Below are positions 7,164 through 12,787 of a stretch of 12,981 bases of DNA, piece by piece. The notes beneath the pieces are model-generated. The model searched no databases, had not been told where the DNA came from, and worked only from the letters and a program-made list of their open reading frames with translations. The translations under genes were made by a program, and so were the position numbers. Numbering within the stretch: the first letter of the stretch is position 1; the number at the start of each line of letters is the position of its first letter. Origin of the DNA: Acidimicrobiaceae bacterium (lineage in GTDB: Bacteria; Actinomycetota; Acidimicrobiia; Acidimicrobiales; Bog-793); contig JAODBN010000126.1 in assembly GCA_025463965.1 (NCBI GenBank), positions 1 through 12,981 on the forward strand, written 5' to 3'.

Positions 7164-8321
7164 CTATCCGGCACTCGCTATGTCGAGCGCGTTGGCGGTG
7201 GCCGCGTCGTTGACGAAGAGTAGTTCCTTGCCGCCTTGGGCGACCGTCGCTCCGAAGAGGTCGCCAGAGCCATTGGGGACGAGGGTCTTTTTCGCAACCT
7301 GGTGACCTTGGGGGCTGATCTCCACGGCGTTGCCGTCGTTGGCGTTCACGACAACTACATCGCCGTTCGGAGCGATCGTCATCCCGAGCGGACCATTCAG
7401 CCAACCACCTGAGGACAAAGTGATCGCACCATCCGCGACGGCGGTCGTCCGCGTCGTCGCATTCGGGATCTCACTGATGTGGTTCCGGACGGTCCCCGCG
7501 ACGTAAAGGGTGCCGTTTCCGCCGAGCGCGATACCGGTCGGCCCTTGTACGAAGGCGGCCTTGTTTGCCTTCGACAGAAATCCCGTTCCAATGACCGTCA
7601 GGCCGGTCATTCGGGGCAACTGGCCTGGAGTCAGCGAGACGGCGATGCGAACGATCGTGGACAAATTGCCACTCGTTGGCGTCGTCGTGGTTCCTTTCGG
7701 TCGACTGAGCACGTTCGAGACGAACAGGTCGACACCCGAGCTGGTCGCGGCCTCGGTCATATCCCAAGGGCCATTGATGTTCTGATTGGTCCACGTTTCG
7801 GCCACAGGCCCGCTGCTGTTGAGCACGAGAAGACATCCAGCGGGGTTGGCGAGCGGCAACGCCCCGCCAGCACCGGCAGGCAAGCTCCCGACTACGACCC
7901 AACCACCCGGAAGGATTGACAGTGCGGTTGTGAGCCCGATCCCTCCCGGGCATGCCTTCGATGCCGGCATGGGTCCGATCGTCGCGAACGTGCTCCTCAC
8001 ACCGGTCGGGGAGACCTCCACGATTGTCTTGCCGGTTCCCTGCACATTGGCTTTGTCATTGAAATTGCTGACGAGCGCGTCGCCTTTAATTAGCTTTCCG
8101 ACCGTTTTTGGCACCACGGCAATGCCGTAGGGATTGACGTCACCATTCGCGGGAACGGTGGAAGCCACTTGTCTCGGCTTGCCGAGTGACGCGAGGAAGG
8201 GCGATCCGGTCGAGGACCGCACAAGAGACCCACCTGCCAGGCCTCCGCCGCCCACGATCGCGGCGCCCCCAGCTACCAAGAGAGCTGCGAACAATGACGG
8301 TGCAGCGTTAGTACGCCCCAC
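7164..8321 (-). CDS. Secreted NHL/SMP-30-like six-bladed beta-propeller protein
   Basis: This is a 385-residue exported protein with a hydrophobic signal or anchor segment (8-34). Six repeated units of the type GPxGIAxxxxGxLYVA...xxxI can be counted, starting near residues 63, 129, 184, 260, 310 and 353; they match the repeat style of NHL and strictosidine-synthase-like propellers. The clearest are PTGIALGGNGTLYVAG and PLGMTIAPNGDVVVVNANDG. Two Cys (124, 163) could form a disulfide. No catalytic metal ligands typical of SMP-30 lactonases can be picked out confidently, so the role (binding or enzyme) is open. The GTG start is well supported by GAGGAGGG five bases upstream. It is first in a probable minus-strand transcription unit with the DUF2252 gene. 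Confidence 0.82.
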   Translation of the reverse strand: MGRTNAAPSLFAALLVAGGAAIVGGGGLAGGSLVRSSTGSPFLASLGKPRQVASTVPANGDVNPYGIAVVPKTVGKLIKGDALVSNFNDKANVQGTGKTIVEVSPTGVRSTFATIGPMPASKACPGGIGLTTALSILPGGWVVVGSLPAGAGGALPLANPAGCLLVLNSSGPVAETWTNQNINGPWDMTEAATSSGVDLFVSNVLSRPKGTTTTPTSGNLSTIVRIAVSLTPGQLPRMTGLTVIGTGFLSKANKAAFVQGPTGIALGGNGTLYVAGTVRNHISEIPNATTRTTAVADGAITLSSGGWLNGPLGMTIAPNGDVVVVNANDGNAVEISPQGHQVAKKTLVPNGSGDLFGATVAQGGKELLFVNDAATANALDIASAG

Positions 8322-8646
8322 AGGTTCCCTCCTCGATTTTCGCTCCGAGCCAGAACGTTCAAGGCTCGCCTCTTGGGCATACGAGCGGAATGGGTGAAGG
8401 GATCACTGAAACGAGAGATCAATTGCCTAGCCCGAGTTGCAGCGGCGATTCCGACGACCGCGCTGCGCTCGCGGCTCTGTTCGAGCGCGGCGAGCGAGTG
8501 GCTGACTCCAGCCTTCAAGCGACAGCTGCGCGGCTATGCGAATCCCCTGGTCAGCGTGCTGCCGCTGTACCGGGAGAGGAGGGGTGAGCCAACCTGCTAA
8601 TTGCTCGCTGCATGTCAATCAGGGGGTGGACCAGCTACTTCGTGAG
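8322..8646. other. Intergenic stretch left of the tRNA fragment; no supported gene
   Basis: These 325 bases lie between the start of the beta-propeller gene and the tRNA fragment and must contain that gene's promoter, but no clean -35/-10 pair stands out. An 8-base palindrome GAACGTTC sits at 8352-8359. Two overlapping short open frames (8373-8600 and 8390-8587, + strand) exist; neither has an SD or a recognisable protein, and I do not call them. Confidence 0.4.
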
Positions 8647-8688
8647 TCGGGCTGCCGGGATTTGAACCCGGGACCTCTTGACCCCCAG
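8647..8688 (-). other. 3' fragment of tRNA-Pro(GGG): probable attachment site (attL/attR)
   Basis: Read on the minus strand, the 42 bases give the anticodon loop CTGGGGG (anticodon GGG, G37), the 3' anticodon stem TCAAG, variable AGGTC, a perfect T-arm CCGGG-TTCAAAT-CCCGG, the 3' acceptor strand CAGCCCG and discriminator A. The 5' half is missing: upstream on the minus strand the CTTGA stem partner, a D-arm and a CGGGCTG acceptor strand are all absent. Identity ends exactly at the anticodon loop, where many tyrosine integrases cross over. It is therefore a duplicated att core left by integration rather than a working tRNA. An intron-split tRNA is unlikely, because no 5' half was found nearby. 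Confidence 0.75.
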
Positions 8689-8912
8689 ACACCGCCCGGC
8701 CGTGCCGAGGAATACCGGCCGGTGCTATTTGCGCTGGTCAGGTCCACTGGCTCGTACACTTGTTCGACGGCCCATGTTCCTTGATGTTGCGGCGTTATTG
8801 ATCGTTCGGGGGCAGCTTCGGTAGCACCCTCAGAGGGAGTAACCGAGGTCAGAGGGCCTTTCCTGCTTCCCCATCTCTAACCTTATGGTGGGGGCGTCCG
8901 TTGCGTCGTCCC

Positions 8913-8936
8913 GTTGACAACGGCGTTGACAAGCGG
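8913..8936 (+). repeat. Tandem 12-base repeat containing TTGACA twice
   Basis: GTTGACAACGGC is followed directly by GTTGACAAGCGG; nine of the twelve positions agree. It lies about 225 bases inside the att site and just before a + strand gene. The TTGACA hexamers look like -35 boxes, but no acceptable -10 follows at 16-18 bases from either. Binding sites for an integrase, excisionase or repressor are an alternative. Confidence 0.35.
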
Positions 8937-8951
8937 CGAGGCTGCAACGCC

Positions 8952-9521
8952 GTGCTAGCAACCGTCACAGTCGCCGATTGGGCATCGATCGCTGTGGCGG
9001 GTGCCACGCTCGTGCTGGCCGTTTTCACCGCTGCGTCGGTAGCGCAAGCCCGACGCGCTGCCGATGCGGCCGTTCAAGAGGCAGCGGCAACGCTCCAACT
9101 CGCCGGAGAGGCCGCGAGGGATCGCCAGCTCACCTGGCAGCCTTGGCTTGTGAAGAGCGGTGGACAAGCGCTGCCAATGGAACACACGTACGTGGAGCAA
9201 GGAATCCAGATCATGAACGTTGGCGCCGGGCCAGCACTCGCGCTCTCGTACGTGTCGCGCGACGAGAGCGACCTCTGGTGCTATCTAGATCCAATCGACA
9301 TGGGAGCGGGCGGGAGAGTGGGGCCGTCAAACACCCGGGGCGGAGGCAATCTGCCGCCCGAAGTCTTCACCGCCGATGGAGAGCGCATTCGATCAGTGCT
9401 TCTGTGCTCGGACGTCTTCGGCAACCGGTACCGTTTCGCCCTACGCGGCGAATGGTCTCCGCCGGATGTTTGGCGGATCGATGATTCCGACAAGCCCGCC
9501 TGGGTGGACTGGCGCCCCTAG
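8952..9521 (+). CDS. Membrane-anchored hypothetical protein
   Basis: This 189-residue protein has one N-terminal transmembrane helix (about 11-32), an Ala-rich amphipathic helix (33-60, heptad-like), and a probable beta-sandwich domain. The latter runs from WQPWLVK through IQIMNVGAGPALALSY to DVFGNRYRFALRGEW, a layout seen in many unassigned bacterial proteins with a short anchor and a soluble domain. Cys 110 and Cys 152 are present. GTG 8952 is chosen because the membrane helix follows it; the open frame extends back to TTG 8901, which would place the tandem repeat inside the coding region and add a basic stretch with no support. It is the first gene inside the putative element and is convergent with the next. 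I do not recognise a function. Confidence 0.68.
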   Translation: MLATVTVADWASIAVAGATLVLAVFTAASVAQARRAADAAVQEAAATLQLAGEAARDRQLTWQPWLVKSGGQALPMEHTYVEQGIQIMNVGAGPALALSYVSRDESDLWCYLDPIDMGAGGRVGPSNTRGGGNLPPEVFTADGERIRSVLLCSDVFGNRYRFALRGEWSPPDVWRIDDSDKPAWVDWRP

Positions 9522-9545
9522 CGCCTTCCGATTCGCGTCCGCTCT

Positions 9546-9567
9546 CCCCAGTCCTGGTGGGGTCTTT
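9546..9567 (+). terminator. Possible short hairpin plus T-rich tail
   Basis: CCCCA pairs with the TGG(T)GGGG segment across a short loop and is followed by TCTTT. It lies 24 bases after the stop of the + strand membrane-anchored protein and before the end of the convergent minus-strand gene. The stem is short and bulged, so confidence is low. Confidence 0.3.
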
Positions 9568-9573
9568 CAGCGT

Positions 9574-9843
9574 TCAGACCGGGATGTGCTGGAGGCAGTA
9601 GGCGACGCCGTTCACCATCTGGATCGACACGAACGGACAAACCGAACAGGACGCATCTGCGCTCGGCGCGTGTTCCGGGCAGTAGTCGAGGGCGCCGTCG
9701 AACGTCCACCGCTTGTCGGCAAGGTGGGCGCGCACACTCTGAACTGTGACGGGCGCCGACGGCTGTCCGAGGCTGATCGTAAGCCCGTCGGAGACAGGAC
9801 AGCCCGGCTCGTCGCAATATCCGATGTTCCCTCCAATGGTCAT
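9574..9843 (-). CDS. Small Cys-rich protein with two probable zinc sites
   Basis: This 89-residue protein carries eight putative zinc ligands in two matching sets: C10-x4-C15 with C55-x2-H58, and C66-x2-C69 with C83-x2-H86. Each set would make a C3H site, and both end in the same CxxH pattern (YCPEHAP and YCLQHIP). Between them lies a short beta-like region (LTISLGQPSAPVTV) and a VRAHLADKRWTFDGALDY segment. The start is supported by GGGAG five bases upstream. Small zinc proteins of this kind are common in actinobacterial phages and integrated elements, as DNA- or protein-binding accessories; I cannot name a family. It lies 94 bases downstream of the multi-HTH gene, on the same strand. Confidence 0.75.
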   Translation of the reverse strand: MTIGGNIGYCDEPGCPVSDGLTISLGQPSAPVTVQSVRAHLADKRWTFDGALDYCPEHAPSADASCSVCPFVSIQMVNGVAYCLQHIPV

Positions 9844-9937
9844 CCCGGCTCCCTTGTCGTTGGGGTGTCGAGCTGACCGTATCGACGTGCCTCCGATTTT
9901 GATTGTTAGGGCTTCGGAGTCCCGCTCTGGAAACCGG

Positions 9938-11137
9938 TCATCGCACTCCCATCTGTTCGAGGAGACTCGCAGTGACGACCTTCGGTCGGCCGTTGGCCAT
10001 GCTGACAGCCTTGATCTCCTGGGCGTCGATCATCGCTCGCACGGTAGCTGGGGCTATGCCGAGGAGCTTTCCCGCTTCGCTCATAGTGAGGAGCAACGGA
10101 AGCTCCTCACCGGTTCTGGGGTCCTTGACGGTCGTGCGCGAGGTCGGCTCATCGAGAGCGTCGCGTTGCTTCTCGAACGGCGGTCGGGGTGGCCACAGCA
10201 CCGAGTTCATCCTGGTGCTAACGAAGCTTCGATACCACGTCTCCGCCTGGCGACCACTTGTGCGGAGCACGCTGCCGATCAGATCCCAAGACGCCCCGAG
10301 TTCAACCGCTCGGGTCACCGCCAACTCAAAGTCCAGGTGGGCCATCTGAGAGACCGTGAGGGCCCGGCCGAGGAGATCGAGCGCTTCTGCTCGAGTGAAG
10401 TGACTCGGCTCGGGTTCAGAGGCAAGAAAGCGCTCGAAGCGCCGCCGAGCGACCCGCCAGCGCGTGCCAACCCGAAAGCCGCCAGCAATCTCTCCCCTAG
10501 CGAGGGCCGCCGTCACACCCGACGGTGACATTCTGAGGATCGCCGCAACCTCCTCGACGGTGAGTGCCTCTTTCGTCTCCCAATCACCGGGGTCAGCGTT
10601 GCGCTGGACCTCCTCCGCCTCAGCTCGCTGTTTCCCTGAGCGCGCCGACTCTTCGGCCGCCTCGGCCGCAGCCTTCTCACGCTCGCGCTCGGGGTCGGCG
10701 ATCCATTGCTGGAGTCCCCCGTACCGGATTGCATACCTGCGCTCGCCACGTCGCCGTGGCCGACTGACGACGTCTCTAAAGGTGGGATCGATCAACATCC
10801 CCCGAACCTTCGTCGGGGTAACTCCCAGCATCCGGGCTGCCTCGGCGTAAGTGAGTTCGCGTTCCTGACCGCTGTCTTCAAGGTGCGCTAGCTGCTCGAG
10901 GTCATTACGCATCTGTTCGTCCGCGTCAGCCCACGGGCAGACGAACGCTGCATAGCCGACCTGGTCGTTCCGGGAATCATCGCCGTCAGCCCACTCGAGC
11001 GTCGCCACGTAGGGTTCCTTGCGAAGGACCTTCGCCCGCAAGAGCGGCACCGATTTCGCCGTAATCGGATGACGGATGCCGTACTCACCTCCGACGGCAA
11101 TGTCCTTGGACAACACAGCCGTAGCTTCGCGCGACAT
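9938..11137 (-). CDS. Multi-HTH regulator: three excisionase/MerR-like (HTH_17) modules plus a fourth putative HTH
   Basis: This 399-residue protein repeats a DNA-binding module. HTH_17-like units: residues 95-146 (LTYAEAARMLGVTPTKVRGM ... GLQQWI), 192-238 (LTVEEVAAILRMSPSGVTAA ... FERFL) and 349-398 (LTMSEAGKLLGIAPATVRAM ... LLEQMG). Each has the 'LTxxEaaxxLgvsxxtVrxxi' start and the wing before a final helix. Residues 262-305 (ELAVTRAVELGASWDLIGSV, then LRTSGRQAETWYRSF) look like another helical HTH of the 'G-A-S-W-x-x-I-G' type. The N-terminal ~85 residues are a separate beta-rich domain, and 149-182 is a charged, coiled-coil-like linker. Usual excisionase or AlpA proteins have one module in 60-90 residues. 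It starts 7 bases after the previous gene, with AGGAAGG just upstream of that gene's stop, so it is cotranscribed. It may bridge several DNA sites, as a repressor or as an architectural excision factor. Confidence 0.82.
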   Translation of the reverse strand: MSREATAVLSKDIAVGGEYGIRHPITAKSVPLLRAKVLRKEPYVATLEWADGDDSRNDQVGYAAFVCPWADADEQMRNDLEQLAHLEDSGQERELTYAEAARMLGVTPTKVRGMLIDPTFRDVVSRPRRRGERRYAIRYGGLQQWIADPEREREKAAAEAAEESARSGKQRAEAEEVQRNADPGDWETKEALTVEEVAAILRMSPSGVTAALARGEIAGGFRVGTRWRVARRRFERFLASEPEPSHFTRAEALDLLGRALTVSQMAHLDFELAVTRAVELGASWDLIGSVLRTSGRQAETWYRSFVSTRMNSVLWPPRPPFEKQRDALDEPTSRTTVKDPRTGEELPLLLTMSEAGKLLGIAPATVRAMIDAQEIKAVSMANGRPKVVTASLLEQMGVR

Positions 11138-11144
11138 AGAGCCG

Positions 11145-11369
11145 TTAGACCTTCCTGCGGGCCACGCCCTCAGATGGTCCCATCGTCGGCAGCGAGCGCT
11201 CCCAGGCTTCGAGGTCCGCTACCCGAATCCGCACGGCGCGTCCGATCCGTCTGCCGACCAACTCGCCGTCGCGGATGGCGTTGCGGATCGTCGAGACGGC
11301 CAGCGACTCGCGCTCGGCGGCCTCGCTGACGGTCAGCATTCCCGAGCTGGCGTAGGAGGTAATGCTCAT
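11145..11369 (-). CDS. Excisionase-like helix-turn-helix protein (HTH_17)
   Basis: This is a 74-residue basic DNA-binding protein. Residues 12-60 form one HTH_17/excisionase module: LTVSEAAERESLAVSTIRNA for the two recognition helices, then IRDGELVGRRIGRAVRIRVA as wing and DLEAWERSLP as the last helix. Such proteins act as recombination directionality factors or small repressors in integrated elements. The ATG at 11369 overlaps the stop of the upstream gene in an ATGA arrangement, which decides the start; the frame is open for 14 further codons, but these lie inside the neighbour. It is the middle gene of a three-gene minus-strand operon. Confidence 0.85.
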   Translation of the reverse strand: MSITSYASSGMLTVSEAAERESLAVSTIRNAIRDGELVGRRIGRAVRIRVADLEAWERSLPTMGPSEGVARRKV

Positions 11370-11782
11370 CGCGGCCCCGTCTTTTCCGGCACCGTCTCCG
11401 ATGCCTGGCACGCAGGACAGCGGTTGGGCGCGTCAACGGTGGCGAATCCGGCACAACCGATCTCTCTCTCAGGCACCCCGAGACCGCAGAGAGTCATTGA
11501 GCCATTCGCTCGCAGTAAGTGCACAAGGTACAAGGGCTTCGACGTGGGGGGCGATCCGGGCGGAAGAGTTAGCGCTGTGACCCACCACGTACGCCGCTCA
11601 TCAGGTAGGCGGCCGGTACGTAGCGCCCAACCCTCCACTGCCTCGCGCTCCCAAATCCTGGTACCGGTGAGGATCGCGGTCGGCTCAGGAAACGTCGGCT
11701 CGCGCCTTACCAACTTGTCCGCCCCTTGCCGGGTCATGTTCAGCAGCTCGGCGATCTCAGTCAGGCCCATGAGGTGGTGCAC
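11366..11782 (-). CDS. AlpA-like HTH protein with C-terminal zinc-binding motif
   Basis: The 138-residue product has an AlpA/MerR-type module at 6-57 (MGLTEIAELLNMTRQGADKL, PTFPEPTAIL, TGTRIWEREAVEGWALRTGR); the 'FPEP...G.r.W...dV..Wa' pattern is typical of actinobacterial AlpA regulators, which control prophage excision or gene expression. The C-terminal part has C99, C110, C122 and C125 (TLCG, IGC, RCPAC), a likely zinc knuckle of a kind seen in actinophage-related proteins. GTG 11782 is chosen because TAGCGT (a TAnnnT box) ends 8 bases upstream; ATG 11770 is the alternative. The open frame to ATG 11890 would run through the divergent promoter and hairpin and is unlikely. It is the first gene of the operon and overlaps the next by 4 bases. 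Confidence 0.78.
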   Translation of the reverse strand: MHHLMGLTEIAELLNMTRQGADKLVRREPTFPEPTAILTGTRIWEREAVEGWALRTGRLPDERRTWWVTALTLPPGSPPTSKPLYLVHLLRANGSMTLCGLGVPEREIGCAGFATVDAPNRCPACQASETVPEKTGPR

Positions 11783-11790
11783 GAACTTGG

Positions 11791-11826
11791 ACGCTAGTTG
11801 ACAATCATCTCCTGAAGGTGGATGCT
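11791..11826. promoter_or_regulatory. Overlapping divergent promoter elements
   Basis: On the + strand TTGACA (11798-11803) is followed after exactly 17 bases by GATGCT (11821-11826), a good -35 and a weak -10, which would start transcription near 11833. On the minus strand TAGCGT (11796-11791) is a possible -10 for the HTH operon, 8 bases before its GTG. The two elements lie almost back to back, so a protein bound here would affect both operons. No strong minus-strand -35 is seen. Confidence 0.45.
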
Positions 11827-11842
11827 GCGGCAGAGACAACGT

Positions 11843-11873
11843 GACCCGGGCGAGGCTGCAACCTCCCCGGGTC
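11843..11873 (+). promoter_or_regulatory. Strong leader hairpin between the divergent operons
   Basis: GACCCGGG-C-GAGG pairs with CCTCCCCGGGTC around the loop CTGCAA: a 12-pair stem with one bulged C. It would lie about 10 bases into the leader RNA of the + strand operon if the promoter call is right. There is no U-tract, so an mRNA-stabilising or attenuating role, or an operator in DNA form, is as likely as termination. Confidence 0.5.
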
Positions 11874-11890
11874 TGGCCTGCACCATCCAT

Positions 11891-11904
11891 GTACCTGGAG
11901 GTAC
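11891..11904 (+). promoter_or_regulatory. Inverted repeat GTACCT-GG-AGGTAC covering the ribosome binding site
   Basis: This is a perfect 6-base inverted repeat with a 2-base centre. It contains the SD GGAGGT of the gene starting at 11909, and flanking CCAT/ATGG (11887-11890, 11909-11912) can extend the pairing across a 4-base bulge to include the start codon. It could be an operator half-site pair or a structure controlling translation. Confidence 0.45.
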
Positions 11905-11908
11905 CGAC

Positions 11909-12589
11909 ATGGCAACCATAGGACGCGACGCGCCCTCACTTGAGGAGCTTCGCCAAGAGCACGAGGCCCTCGCCTCCGAGCTCCGTCTGACGATCGAGAC
12001 CCTGGCACCGACTGTGGCCCGGGCGAGGACACTCACCGTGCGTTACGAGGTTGCATGGAACGCCGAGGAGGCCACCTGGGAACCGGACAAGTGGGTCCAG
12101 TTTGGCGAAGATGCCTTCTATGAGCGCTCCGGGCGAGGGCTCGTCGGCGATCTCACCAGCCAACTGGTCCAGCTGATCGAGACGATCGAGGAGGATGCCG
12201 ACGCCCAGGCATCTCCCCCGCCGCCCACTGCCGCGCCCGACGACGCCGCGAGGGCAGAGAGCAGCGAGGAGGAGGTGGTCGTCGTCCCCGAGGAGCCGAG
12301 CGAGCATGACGAAATGGTCATGGCAGCCGACTGGCTACCGCTCGCGCGGGACAAGTTCACCGACCACATCGTGAGCCTTCGCGCCCTCGTCCTTGACTCC
12401 GTGAACGATCTCGACCGGCTGCTCCCGAACGGGCACGGGGAGAACATCACTGTGCTGACCCAGATCGAAACCGCCTTGTTCGACTGCCTCCAGCGGTTCG
12501 ATGAGCACACCCGCGTGGTGGAGATGCTGGGGCGCGGCATCATCAGCGACGAGGCGCTTGCCCGCTTGAAGGGCGTGAGCAAGCGGTGA
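11909..12589 (+). CDS. Acidic two-domain helical protein, uncharacterised
   Basis: The 226-residue product has an N-terminal helical domain (about 8-95) with a coiled-coil-like start (LEELRQEHEALASELRLTIE) and a WNAEEATWEPDKWVQFGEDA segment. A strongly acidic, Pro-rich linker follows (96-135, with poly-Pro and poly-Glu/Val runs), then a second helical domain (136-226, MAADWLPLARDKFTDHIVSL to the end). There is no signal peptide, membrane helix or recognised motif. ATG 11909 is preceded by GGAGGT at a good distance; the frame is open to 11822, but that part runs through the leader hairpin. It is the first gene of the + operon divergent from the HTH genes; the next frame begins at its stop (GTGA). 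The acidity could suggest binding to basic proteins or DNA mimicry, but this is a guess. Confidence 0.8.
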   Translation: MATIGRDAPSLEELRQEHEALASELRLTIETLAPTVARARTLTVRYEVAWNAEEATWEPDKWVQFGEDAFYERSGRGLVGDLTSQLVQLIETIEEDADAQASPPPPTAAPDDAARAESSEEEVVVVPEEPSEHDEMVMAADWLPLARDKFTDHIVSLRALVLDSVNDLDRLLPNGHGENITVLTQIETALFDCLQRFDEHTRVVEMLGRGIISDEALARLKGVSKR

Positions 12590-12787
12590 AGAGCTGCGAC
12601 GAGTGCCCGTGGGCGAGGATCGCCCGACTGGTTCGAGCTGCGCGAGGAGTTCGCTGGTCTCATCTTCGAGGCTCTCCGCGCCGTTCCTCCCCCTGACCTT
12701 CCTCCGGTCGATCCCCCTTGGCCCGTGACTAAGCCAGTCGCACCTATCCTGCGCCTTGTGCCACGAAACGGAGGCGGTGCCGCATGA
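12586..12787 (+). pseudogene. Small gene broken by an apparent +1 base (frameshift)
   Basis: GTG 12586 overlaps the upstream stop as GTGA and opens a very high-GC3 frame (VKSCDECPWARIA) that soon loses sense and stops at 12696. From about 12623 the sense-like frame is the next one (DWFELREEFAGLIFEALRAV and on), which has no start codon of its own and ends in a TGA overlapping the next ATG (ATGA). Removing one C from the CCC at 12623-12625 fuses the two into a 66-residue protein with a CxxC near the start and a Pro-rich second half, overlapping both neighbours by 4 bases as expected for an operon gene. It may be a real frameshift, a sequencing error or, less likely, a programmed +1 shift. No known function. 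Confidence 0.6.

Noticed and set aside
8390..8587. 65-codon + strand open frame, overlapping another at 8373-8600
   Set aside because: No SD, no recognised family, and two frames compete with equal weakness; not enough to call a gene.
8647..8725. A complete functional tRNA-Pro
   Set aside because: The 5' acceptor strand, D-arm and 5' anticodon stem cannot be found in the 80 bases upstream on the minus strand.
8536..8784. + strand open frame crossing the tRNA fragment
   Set aside because: Its CRDLNPGPLDP sequence is the familiar false translation of a tRNA 3' half.
8935..8948. 14-base identity GGCGAGGCTGCAAC with 11849-11862
   Set aside because: A match of this length is not far from chance in 13 kb of high-GC sequence, and the two contexts differ.
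9746..10528. 260-codon open frame on the + strand
   Set aside because: Antisense to the multi-HTH gene and the zinc mini-protein, both with better starts and clear motifs.
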